From Bacteroidales bacterium (GTDB lineage Bacteria; Bacteroidota; Bacteroidia; Bacteroidales; F082), in NCBI GenBank assembly GCA_016281295.1, contig JAEEII010000247.1:1-6070 (forward strand): a DNA stretch of 6,070 nt, written 5' to 3'. Positions within the stretch are counted from its first letter, which is position 1; each line of letters opens with the position of its first letter. Both the position numbers and the translations under genes were made by a program. Below, one piece after another: positions 1-5,664 of the stretch. The notes under the pieces are model-generated. The model was not told where the DNA came from. It saw only the letters and a list, made by a program, of their open reading frames with translations, and did not search any database.

Positions 1-44
1 ACTCCTTGCTATTTGGCAGGGACTCTGGATCACTCTGGACCGTT

Positions 45-120
45 CCAGGCACAAATGGCTTGCAGCCATTAGAGCCTTCCACTCCGCGCAGAGACAGGCC
101 CCTTTTCAGTCGCCCGCCTC
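45..120 (+). repeat. Dispersed GC-rich intergenic repeat, plus-orientation copy (R2a)
   Basis: This segment shares AGAGCCTTCCACTCC (71-85), the start CCAGGCACA and a following CGCAGAGA..GGCC with the segment at 3838-3932. It also resembles the reverse complement of the repeats at 145-239 and 2320-2414: the CTTCCACTC, CAGA/GACAGG.C and CGCCC blocks occur in the same order. It contains a perfect 7-bp stem, AATGGCT-TGC-AGCCATT (54-70). It is a diverged member of one repeat family, in the opposite orientation to the copy beside it. The alignment was made by eye, so the ends are approximate. Confidence 0.55.
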
Positions 121-144
121 TCTTTCCCTCCCGCTCTTGTGTGA

Positions 145-239
145 AGGCCTTGAGCAAGTCTGTGGGCGGCTGTACAGGCCACAGTCTTGCTGTGGGGAGC
201 GGAAGCCGGATGGGCGCGCCAGCGGCCATTGGGCTGAAG
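145..239 (-). repeat. 95-bp intergenic repeat, left copy (R1a)
   Basis: This is a direct repeat of 2320-2414: same strand, same length, no gaps, 87 of 95 bases identical. The first 27 bases and the last 25 are identical, and the eight differences cluster in the middle. The middle carries a perfect hairpin, CCACAG-TCTTG-CTGTGG (179-195). The copy lies about 70 bp beyond the stop of the 205-aa gene, so R1a and R1b flank the ATPase module. The frame is open through both copies, but seven of the eight differences would change an amino acid, so I treat the repeat as non-coding. Strand is set to minus to show that it is inverted relative to R2a and R2b. The rest of 1-309 holds no supportable gene. 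Confidence 0.88.
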
Positions 240-309
240 TAGCGAACTCTAAGCACCTTTATACCAGATGCTACTTCCGGGGCTCTCTGAAAGAATAAAA
301 ATGAAACAA

Positions 310-927
310 CTACGCGCAGATTAAGACATCAGGATAACGAATCTCTCTTAACTTGAAGCCGTAAGAGAAGTTAGATTCATTGTCTGGAGAATACACCTCA
401 TCTGTCATCAAGGTCATCTCCATCATACTTCTCTCTACACTGTCCATTTCTTCACTCTCTGGGAAAGTTTCTTTCCATGAAAAAACAGCATAACGAAGAA
501 GTTTATTACTAATATGCTCTCCAATGATGGGATTCGCGAATAATAGCACTAATGTGTTGTGCAACTGACGCCGAGCTTTTTGACGTTTGTCTTTTACATA
601 ATCGGTTGTTGAGCATGTCATCTCAACCAAAGTAGAAGATTTATCACCTTCAATCATATAGTCACATATCTCTCCTACCTCTTCCGCATCACTAACGAAA
701 CTAAAGACCTGGTTAATGTTCAAAGTGTATACAGGTTGTTCACTATGAACTTTCAGTTGCTCTCTGGCTGCAGGATCAACGTCACACACATATTTACAGC
801 CCTGACAAGCAATCGAATCCAAAAGTGAAAAATCCCCACTCACTGTACGCTCATCCAGCATCAAGACTTTATTCTCTACCTTGCGGAATGTCCTGTAGAA
901 ATGAGCTTCAAACAACTCCTTCAACAT
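310..927 (-). CDS. Unrecognised 205-aa partner of the ATPase; possible PD-(D/E)XK-like fold
   Basis: I do not recognise a named family. The start ATG (927-925) lies 5 bp after the ATPase stop, so the two genes are almost certainly co-transcribed and probably coupled. The protein is soluble, with no signal peptide or membrane helix. Visible features are a Cys cluster (C41, C44, C48) and a block reading CDY (88-90), then LVEMT (100-104), then a basic helix with K112, K114, K117 and Q121. The order Asp, strand with Glu, then a helix with Gln resembles the PD-(D/E)XK nuclease core. However, Thr104 sits where the catalytic Lys is expected, so it could be a migrated-Lys variant, an inactive fold or a chance match. 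RloB, AriB (DUF4435) and the HNH protein PtuB are typical partners of such ATPases, and I see no TOPRIM or HNH motif here. By context it is a candidate effector. Confidence 0.85.
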   Translation of the reverse strand: MLKELFEAHFYRTFRKVENKVLMLDERTVSGDFSLLDSIACQGCKYVCDVDPAAREQLKVHSEQPVYTLNINQVFSFVSDAEEVGEICDYMIEGDKSSTLVEMTCSTTDYVKDKRQKARRQLHNTLVLLFANPIIGEHISNKLLRYAVFSWKETFPESEEMDSVERSMMEMTLMTDEVYSPDNESNFSYGFKLREIRYPDVLICA

Positions 928-932
928 ACCAG

Positions 933-2189
933 CTACTTCTTCTTAATCTCACGATACTCTTGGTGCATATAACGCATCGCTTCAACCAAATCCTCAGCGT
1001 TCACACTCTTTTCTCCAGTTTTTGCGTTCACCTGCATAATATCAATCAGTCTTCCGTCATTCGTGCTAAACACGCCCAACTCATCAGGATTAATATTGAC
1101 TCTATCATTAAGGCCTCGATTGTAACGTTCAATCAAAACATTCAGGTAGTTCAGAATAAACGGACTATGTGTGGTAATCGTGCACTTATGCTGCTTATCA
1201 ACAGAGCAAAGATATACAATCGCTTCAAGCAAGTCAATTTGAGTGAAGGGATAGAGATTCTGCTCGGGCTCTTCCACAATATAAGAAGTACGAACAGGCA
1301 CAGTCAAACGGTCAGACTCCTTCTGATATAAATTGAGTAATCTACGTGCCTCTGGATCCACACGATGAATCCTGTCGTTAACTTCTGCGATTAAACGCCT
1401 ACGATCATCAGGATTAAAACCAGGATATAACGTACTTAACACATACTTGTCAATCACACGCGCTTGAATCATCCTTATTTTGGCATCAGAATCAAAAGAC
1501 GTTTTGTTCGCGAATGTTTCAAAGTACTGACTCGAATAATACTGCAGCATGATTTGCAGCGGGACAACCGATTGCAAACCACTGGATGCACTGCTTAATG
1601 GAATCTGGTATGTTTTCCCATTAATATGTTCGATGCGGTCTTTATACTTTTGTTCATTGGGATCATAAAAATACCTAACTCCCAAATTGAGAATGTCGGT
1701 TTTATTGTCCTTTCCGTAAAACTCACGGGCATTGAACCAATCGAAGAGAAAACTTCTAAGATTTGTTTGACCGAATTCAAACCCTTGAAGCTCAGGAAGC
1801 GTGACAGAGTTTCGCTCTGAAGGGATATAGCATATCTTCTCTCTATGATATTGCTCTTGGTTTTTGAGTTTCACGTCAAAAATATCTCCTTTTAAGTAGA
1901 TTCTGATGACTTCCGTTTCGTAAAGAATCTCAGCATTCTCATCAAAATAATCCTTCATCTTGTGGAATTCCTCCATTAAGGCACGGAATGCACCCACATT
2001 AGCAACAGCGTGTTCATCCATCGTTGTTGCCACCTCTTTCTCCACCCAGCTACAGGTACTCAATATCTTTGCAATGGTACTTTTACCACTGCTTTGAGGT
2101 CCAATAATGAAATTAAAACGTTTAAGTTCAATCTCTGCTTCCTTAATAGGACCAATATTGCGTATGATAAGATGCCTCATACTAATCAT
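933..2189 (-). CDS. AAA/ABC-type ATPase (OLD/RloA/PtuA-like, AAA_15/AAA_21), 418 aa
   Basis: This is a cytosolic ATPase of the SMC/ABC-related group found in many phage-defence systems. After the N-terminal strand block (RHLIIRNIGPIKEAEIEL) comes Walker A, GPQSSGKST (30-38, K36). An ABC signature-like SSASSGLQS follows at 199-207, Walker B with the catalytic acidic pair at SYIVEEPEQNLYP (302-314, E306/E307), and an H-loop TTHSPFIL (339-346, H341). The central region (about 50-195) is a family-variable insert with no recognisable domain. No TOPRIM domain follows the ATPase, unlike full OLD nucleases, so any catalytic effector would have to be the 205-aa protein encoded 5 bp downstream. Two starts are possible, M1 (2189-2187) and M4 (2180-2178). 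M4 begins exactly at the conserved MRHLIIRNIGPI strand and would leave a longer leader. The gene is AT-richer than the polysaccharide genes (23 of 60 bases G+C in 1441-1500 against 36 of 60 in 4681-4740), which suggests separate acquisition. Confidence 0.93.
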   Translation of the reverse strand: MISMRHLIIRNIGPIKEAEIELKRFNFIIGPQSSGKSTIAKILSTCSWVEKEVATTMDEHAVANVGAFRALMEEFHKMKDYFDENAEILYETEVIRIYLKGDIFDVKLKNQEQYHREKICYIPSERNSVTLPELQGFEFGQTNLRSFLFDWFNAREFYGKDNKTDILNLGVRYFYDPNEQKYKDRIEHINGKTYQIPLSSASSGLQSVVPLQIMLQYYSSQYFETFANKTSFDSDAKIRMIQARVIDKYVLSTLYPGFNPDDRRRLIAEVNDRIHRVDPEARRLLNLYQKESDRLTVPVRTSYIVEEPEQNLYPFTQIDLLEAIVYLCSVDKQHKCTITTHSPFILNYLNVLIERYNRGLNDRVNINPDELGVFSTNDGRLIDIMQVNAKTGEKSVNAEDLVEAMRYMHQEYREIKKK

Positions 2190-2203
2190 ATTATCTCATT
2201 CTA

Positions 2204-2211
2204 CAAATATA
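2204..2211 (-). promoter_or_regulatory. Bacteroidales-type -7 promoter element for the ATPase module
   Basis: On the minus strand this reads TATATTTG, an exact match to the Bacteroidales -7 consensus TAnnTTTG. It lies 14 bp before the first ATG of the ATPase gene and 23 bp before M4. No good TTTG lies 19-21 bp further upstream; the nearest TTG is slightly too far. The implied 5' leader is under about 10 nt for M1 or about 17-19 nt for M4, so use of this promoter would favour M4. It sits between the right-hand 95-bp repeat and the gene, which would let the module carry its own promoter. Confidence 0.45.
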
Positions 2212-2319
2212 ACGATTCTCAGGAAGATTATCCGCAATCGCTAAGTTTATTTCAATTATTCTTAATAACCTTTTCTTCAAAGAGGACGTCAGTCTTGCTC
2301 CAAATATCGTTCCGTGCGG

Positions 2320-2414
2320 AGGCCTTGAGCAAGTCTGTGGGCGGCTCTGCCGGCCACTGTCTTGCTGTGCAGAGTGGAAGCCGGATGGACGCGCCAGCGG
2401 CCATTGGGCTGAAG
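2320..2414 (-). repeat. 95-bp intergenic repeat, right copy (R1b)
   Basis: This is the second copy of the 145-239 repeat, in direct orientation, ungapped, with eight mismatches. It begins AGGCCTTGAGCAAGTCTG and ends CGGCCATTGGGCTGAAG, as the left copy does. It lies about 130 bp upstream of the ATPase start. Its reverse complement carries a possible CCACT..AGTGG stem in the variable middle. A short palindrome, GGGGATTCCCC (2416-2426), follows directly. Confidence 0.88.
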
Positions 2415-2446
2415 CGGGGATTCCCCTCTCATCTCTCTCCCCTCAC

Positions 2447-2465
2447 CCATACTCTACCCATACTC
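2447..2465 (+). repeat. CCATACTC word pair, inverted to the 22-bp tandem repeat
   Basis: CCATACTCTA (2447-2456) and CCATACTC (2458-2465) are exact reverse complements of TAGAGTATGG (2489-2498) and GAGTATGG inside the downstream tandem units. Either word could pair with the tandem array and form an extended stem over about 2447-2545. Confidence 0.6.
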
Positions 2466-2479
2466 ACCAAGTAAGCCTG

Positions 2480-2545
2480 GAGCGAGCCTAGAGTATGGCT
2501 AGAAGCAGCTTAGAGTATGCTTAGAGCGAGCCTGGAGTATGGCTA
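2480..2545 (+). repeat. 22-bp tandem repeat, three units
   Basis: The units are 2480-2501, 2502-2523 and 2524-2545, with an exact 22-bp period. Units 1 and 3 differ at one position. Unit 2 differs from unit 1 at six positions but keeps the TAGAGTAT core. Units 1 and 3 each contain a small dyad AGCC..GGCT around GAGTAT; unit 2 keeps a shorter AGC..GCT version. The array sits just beyond the 3' end of the epimerase remnant. It is not a CRISPR: there are no spacers and the period is too short. It could be a transcription-end structure, a protein-binding array or a replication-slippage product. Confidence 0.85.
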
Positions 2546-2549
2546 AAGG

Positions 2550-3119
2550 TTATCTGCGGCCTTTTTGTGGAATGGTATTATTACCTATTCTGGCATTGCC
2601 TTCATCCAGCCCCAAAGCCGCCTTGATCTTAGCATTGGACACCACATAGTTTTCAGTCAACTTCTGCATTCGTAAACTGTTCAGGGGCAGGTGGAGCCAG
2701 TCGCCCACTCGCGAAGCAAAGAGCATCAGCCCCTCCGGCAACCGCCAGATCTGCGCCTTCCTGCCCAAGGCACCGCATATCCCCTCCATCAGTTCGCTGG
2801 TGAATATCCCCCCTATGATGGATGCCGCTGGGAGCATCCTTGGTCAGCAAGCCCTTGATCACCTCCCGCAGGTTTCAGATGCTCGTAAACGAACGTCTGT
2901 TCTCGAAGGCACCAAACGGCCAAGTTACACCTCTACACCATACAGCAAGTTCAGATTACCCTTTTTGCCAGGACCGTGAATCATACACGGACGCACGATA
3001 TACACCTTCTTTCCATCCACCACAGCATCCTCATCCGTAAAGCTACGGAACGGATGCTTCAGAGCTTCCAGCAAGTTTAAGCCCATTCTCTCTATAAGCC
3101 GATTAAGCCGCGAGCGCAA
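2550..3119 (-). pseudogene. Decayed NAD-dependent epimerase/dehydratase, C-terminal half
   Basis: Pieces of an extended-SDR sugar epimerase of the polysaccharide type can be read in order across frames. About 2930-3000 gives VYIVRPCMIHGPGKKGNLNL, the family's conserved stretch after the active site. A second frame (about 2820-2940) gives GVTWPFGAFENRRSFTSI, an in-frame TGA (2875-2877) where the family normally has Asp, then NLREVIKGLLTKDAPSGI. A third frame (about 2590-2812) gives SELMEGICGALGRK, then LHLPLNSLRMQKLTENYVVS and NAKIKAALGLDE, the typical C-terminus. Shifts therefore lie near 2925-2945 and near the C6 run at 2808-2813, with a probable last one near 2590. The N-terminal Rossmann half with GxxGxxG and the YxxxK motif is missing. 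It is non-functional unless the sequence carries errors, and is probably a former member of the polysaccharide locus to the right. Confidence 0.85.
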
Positions 3120-3182
3120 AGCCGGATGCTCGCTTCAGGCCGATGCCGGGCTGCGGACGATGTCGAGATCTGCTCAAACTAA

Positions 3183-3324
3183 AGTTCCTTCTCCGCCTGC
3201 ACGCGCTTCATTGTCTCGTCCAGCCGATCCTCATACGCCTGCTGCTCTGCCCGACACTTGCTGCCCCAACTGGGCGTAAGAAAAAGGTAACGGAAGAACT
3301 CCAGTGTCTCAAGGGGATTCTACG
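3183..3324 (-). pseudogene. Unidentified coding remnant
   Basis: One minus-strand frame is open for about 46 codons between an in-frame TAG just upstream and a TAG at its end. It has no convincing start. Its product reads ETLEFFRYLFLTPSWGSKCR followed by AEQQAYEDRLDETMKRVQAEKEL, an amphipathic, protein-like sequence with normal amino-acid composition, unlike the Arg/Ser-rich shadow frames across the same bases. I cannot assign a family. It lies between the small membrane protein and the epimerase remnant and is most simply the C-terminal scrap of a gene once upstream of the epimerase. Apart from it, 3120-3367 shows nothing I can support. Confidence 0.4.
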
Positions 3325-3367
3325 GGCCGATAGAAGCCGGCAGCACAATCCCCTCCGCAAGCTTGAT

Positions 3368-3538
3368 TTACTCCGCCCCTTCCTTCTCCGGCCAAATGGC
3401 ATCGCAAAGGCCGATGAGGCCAGGGATCATCACCAGAGCGCCGAAGTACTGAATTACCTCAGCTTTAGGGAGAGTGCATCCTACCGCAAAGAACAGTAGC
3501 CCGAAAACGAGCGAAAGAATTATCCAAATAGCTTTCAT
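3368..3538 (-). CDS. Small two-helix membrane protein, 56 aa, unrecognised
   Basis: From the ATG at 3538-3536 the product is MKAIWIILSLVFGLLFFAVG, then CTLPKAEVIQYFGALVMIPGLIGLCDAIWPEKEGAE. Residues about 3-20 and 32-49 are two hydrophobic segments with a short polar turn, and the C-terminus is acidic. This suggests a small inner-membrane hairpin protein. A longer version would need a TTG at 3550-3548, and the ATG is preferred. It lies 34 bp downstream of the helicase-associated gene, in the same direction. The AGG near its start is too close to be a normal ribosome binding site, as is common in Bacteroidales. Function is unknown; it may be a remnant, since its neighbours on the left are decayed. 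Confidence 0.5.
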   Translation of the reverse strand: MKAIWIILSLVFGLLFFAVGCTLPKAEVIQYFGALVMIPGLIGLCDAIWPEKEGAE

Positions 3539-3572
3539 ACCTATAATCAATTATAATATTTAAAACCATTAG

Positions 3573-3821
3573 TCACTTATACTGATTAACCCTCTTATAC
3601 TCTTTCATCAATGCCAACAACTCTTTAAACCTCCCCAGCCTTGGTTCCAGCAACTCTCCCGCATTCATCTTCTTTCTATTTGCCTTGAGCCAATTAAGTA
3701 AGTCATGCTCCTCTAAACGGTAACGCGATGGATTCCTATGGTTCTTCGCCAAAAATTCCATCACGTCATCATATTGTTTTATCCAGCGCTCTTCCTGAGT
3801 CATAACATAACAGCTAATCAT
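3573..3821 (-). CDS. Stand-alone helicase-associated (HA) domain protein, 82 aa
   Basis: The whole protein is one helicase-associated domain (PF03457 type), a three-helix module usually repeated at the C-terminus of SNF2/DEAD-like helicases and presumed to bind nucleic acid. The recognisable pattern is W13, Y17, V20, F23, then N27-x-R29-x-P31-S32, W44, K47, G55, L57, R61 and F65. No helicase motor is present here or beside it, so it is a free single-domain protein. M1 (3821-3819) and M7 (3803-3801) are both possible starts. M7 opens directly on TQEERW, where the domain begins, while M1 has a GGGA about 11 nt upstream. It lies at the junction between the polysaccharide operon and the decayed zone. 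Role unknown; regulatory or DNA-binding by inference only. Confidence 0.75.
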   Translation of the reverse strand: MISCYVMTQEERWIKQYDDVMEFLAKNHRNPSRYRLEEHDLLNWLKANRKKMNAGELLEPRLGRFKELLALMKEYKRVNQYK

Positions 3822-3837
3822 CTACATTATTCCCGCT

Positions 3838-3932
3838 CCAGGCACAGTGTCGCTGTCGCGCCACAGAGCCTTCCACTCCCAACGCAGAGAGGCCGGTCGC
3901 AAAAGCGACCGCCCACTCTGCCTCACCTGCCC
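3838..3932 (+). repeat. Dispersed GC-rich intergenic repeat, plus-orientation copy (R2b)
   Basis: This shares CCAGGCACA, AGAGCCTTCCACTCC (3865-3879) and CGCAGAGA with 45-120. It follows the reverse complement of R1b in order: CA.TG..GCTG.CGCG.CCA, CTTCCACTC, GGCCGG and CCGCCCAC. It holds a perfect 6-bp stem with an AAAA loop, GGTCGC-AAAA-GCGACC (3895-3910). The hairpin begins 12 nt past the stop of the 57-aa ORF at the end of the polysaccharide operon. No T-run follows on either strand, so it is not a classical intrinsic terminator, though it may still stall or protect the transcript end. The right end overlaps the last few codons of that ORF, and the limits are approximate. Confidence 0.6.
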
Positions 3933-4096
3933 ACAGGCATGCACATCTTCATGGCCGTCTCAATCTCCTCTAAAGCAACACTTCCTTCCCACATCCTATA
4001 AACATACACAGGAGTAACACACCCAAAATCCATAGAGCATAACCGTGCCTCATCCTCAATAAACTCCTGTAACCGAGCAAACAAACCAGCCTCCAT
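3923..4096 (-). CDS. Small unrecognised ORF at the end of the polysaccharide operon, 57 aa
   Basis: From the ATG at 4096-4094 the product begins MEAGLFARLQEFIEDEARLC and ends EEIETAMKMCMPVGR. A TTG right after the upstream TAA would add five residues. It starts 15 bp after the nucleotidyltransferase-fold gene on the same strand. It has an acidic helix, three Cys and no membrane segment, and I recognise no family. Its last codons run into the intergenic repeat. It could be a genuine small operon member or the truncated N-terminus of a longer protein cut by the repeat. Confidence 0.45.
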   Translation of the reverse strand: MEAGLFARLQEFIEDEARLCSMDFGCVTPVYVYRMWEGSVALEEIETAMKMCMPVGR

Positions 4097-4111
4097 AACA
4101 TCAAAAAACAA

Positions 4112-5266
4112 TTATTCGCCACGCACCACAGCATGTAAACCACTTCGCAGCACACCACCAAAGAAAAGAATAGAGTCCAGTGGGAAAATCCGAAAATGCC
4201 TGAGCATATCACGCAACCGTCCCCAGAATGAAACAAACTTCCGCCTCAAATAGTTCATCCCGCTAAAATCTCTCCGCTGATTATGTCCAAAGTTCCCAAC
4301 TTCAAGCACGAAAGCATTTATCCTGGCTGCCTTCCGCGACCACTTAGCATCATCAGAATACAGCGGCATCGCCTCTGCAGGCATCCCCAGATACTCAACA
4401 GCATAAGCCGCAAAGGCCTTCCACTCACTCATAATGCCCATTGTATCCAGACGGAATTCCAAACCTGCAACATCAATAACATCCCTATACGTCCACAGCA
4501 ACCGGCACCAGTCACAAATCTGCCGCAGCCCTATCCCCTCAAAGAAGAAATGATGCAATATATGAGTAAACACAAAAATCACGTCATTGTCCACGGCAGG
4601 CAATAACACAGTCACCCCGCCATTTTCCCATGACCGTACATTCCCATGATCAAACGTATCTTCCTGTACCGCATCTATCTGCTTATCCACCCGCTTTGAC
4701 AACCTGCTGTGCAGTGTCCCGTGCAACTCCACCACCCAGCCGTCCGCTCTACCTTTGTCACTTGTTCCAAAGGTGTCAGGAATGGTCATTCCCACATGCT
4801 TAAAATGCGTGTACTCAGTCTCCACCTCCGTAGCCAGCGGCATCAGCAACTTTTTCGCCTTCTCATAGTCATCCGCATTCAGCAGCAAATCCACATCCCC
4901 ACAAGCTCTCCAAAGCGGCTTTTTATAACACTGGGCAATCCCCTGCCCTTTCACCAGCAATGCATAAATACCAGCATCCCTCAAGCGCCCTATCAACTCA
5001 GCCACAAACACATTCATGGCCTTGTTTCGCTGCTCCAGCTGTAGCGTCTGCCCCACAATCTGCAGCACCTCCTCTTTCGGAAGCTTCACATCCATCACGT
5101 GCTCAAGTCCTGCAGCCACAAGCCCCACCACAGATTGCTCTTCCGCAATCCGGCAGATCTCCTTCAGATTGATGGCACCATACTTTGAGAGCCGTGCCTC
5201 TTTATTCCAAAGACCGGCTCTCAGTAGTTCAAAGAATGCCTGCTGGTTATTGTTAAGACTCTTCAT
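4112..5266 (-). CDS. Uncharacterised nucleotidyltransferase-fold protein (NTP_transf_5 type), 384 aa
   Basis: The central part fits the uncharacterised nucleotidyltransferase family PF14907 found in polysaccharide and lasso-peptide-like clusters. Visible motifs are LLVKGQGIAQCYKKPLWRAC (103-122) followed by GDVDLLL (123-129). D124 and D126 would be the metal-binding pair typical of the Pol-beta-like nucleotidyltransferase fold. VELHG (179-183) probably supplies the third acidic residue. The N-terminal 100 residues are helical, as is the C-terminal third, and the length is normal for the family. The start ATG overlaps the cupin stop as ATGA (5266-5263), so translation is coupled. The substrate is unknown; from context it may transfer a nucleotide or modify a sugar precursor in capsule or O-antigen-like assembly. 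Confidence 0.85.
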   Translation of the reverse strand: MKSLNNNQQAFFELLRAGLWNKEARLSKYGAINLKEICRIAEEQSVVGLVAAGLEHVMDVKLPKEEVLQIVGQTLQLEQRNKAMNVFVAELIGRLRDAGIYALLVKGQGIAQCYKKPLWRACGDVDLLLNADDYEKAKKLLMPLATEVETEYTHFKHVGMTIPDTFGTSDKGRADGWVVELHGTLHSRLSKRVDKQIDAVQEDTFDHGNVRSWENGGVTVLLPAVDNDVIFVFTHILHHFFFEGIGLRQICDWCRLLWTYRDVIDVAGLEFRLDTMGIMSEWKAFAAYAVEYLGMPAEAMPLYSDDAKWSRKAARINAFVLEVGNFGHNQRRDFSGMNYLRRKFVSFWGRLRDMLRHFRIFPLDSILFFGGVLRSGLHAVVRGE

Positions 5267-5658
5267 CCAAGTATGTCAGCAGGGCTTTGGGGCTCATATG
5301 GTCCATCCTTCACTTCCAGGATCACAGACCCAGATTCTAACGCCTTCACCGTATGCCACTGTCCGCACGGCACATTCAGTGCCACCACCGGACCGCCCGG
5401 GCTCAGTTCAATTCTCTCCGTGCATGTCCTTTCCAGTTCATCATAGTACTCCCACACCAGCCGCCCTCTCAGGCAAACCACTGTTTCAGATGTCTTCTGA
5501 TGCCTGTGTATGGGAACGACCGACCCCGGCTCTATAGCATTCAGCATTCGTTGACTCTGGTCTTCCGATGAATTCCTCAAATCCAAATTCATCCTCAACC
5601 TTGGCGAAGCCTTAGCCTCTGCCGTTAGCTTATCCAATACTGCCTGTGTTATCTTCAT
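5263..5658 (-). CDS. WbuC-family cupin-fold metalloprotein, 131 aa
   Basis: This is a single small cupin domain of the WbuC type, encoded in many O-antigen and capsule clusters with no settled biochemical role. The metal-binding pattern is visible: PIHRHQKTSETVVCLRG carries H51, H53 and E58, and PCGQWHTV carries H102. The glycine-rich turns (GSVVP at 45-49, LRGRL at 64-68) are where a cupin barrel needs them, and the length matches the family. The start follows a purine-rich GAAGAGAG, 6 bp after the stop of the glycosyltransferase, and the stop overlaps the next gene's start. It is likely a cytoplasmic sugar-modifying or isomerase-like accessory of the polysaccharide pathway, but the reaction is not known. 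Confidence 0.9.
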   Translation of the reverse strand: MKITQAVLDKLTAEAKASPRLRMNLDLRNSSEDQSQRMLNAIEPGSVVPIHRHQKTSETVVCLRGRLVWEYYDELERTCTERIELSPGGPVVALNVPCGQWHTVKALESGSVILEVKDGPYEPQSPADILG

Positions 5659-5664
5659 CTCTCT

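Noticed and set aside
6..242. Open plus-strand frame through the left repeat, encoding ALSKSVGG..APAAIGLK, also open through the right repeat
   Set aside because: Seven of the eight base differences between the copies change an amino acid and only one is silent, which is not the pattern of a conserved protein. Each frame also runs into unrelated sequence on both sides.
310..927. RloB, AriB (DUF4435) or PtuB assignment for the ATPase partner
   Set aside because: No TOPRIM-type acidic motifs and no HNH motif can be seen; length and context alone are not enough.
825..1331. 168-codon plus-strand frame antisense to the ATPase module
   Set aside because: It covers the junction of two well-supported minus-strand genes and has no recognisable domain; a shadow frame.
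2010..2474. 154-codon plus-strand frame
   Set aside because: It runs antisense through the 5' end of the ATPase gene and then through the intergenic repeat; no family resemblance or coherent composition.
2480..2545. Possible CRISPR array
   Set aside because: The units abut with no spacers, the period is 22 bp, and no cas gene is present.
3208..3402. 64-codon minus-strand frame rich in Arg and Ser
   Set aside because: Its composition is typical of an out-of-frame reading of GC-rich sequence, and another minus-strand frame over the same bases looks far more protein-like.
3895..3910. Hairpin as an intrinsic terminator of the polysaccharide operon
   Set aside because: The 6-bp stem is perfect, but no T-run follows on either strand, so I record it only as part of the repeat.
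5016..5537. 173-codon plus-strand frame across the cupin and nucleotidyltransferase junction
   Set aside because: Low-complexity Ser/Pro/His-rich composition, antisense to genes with clear motifs; a shadow frame.
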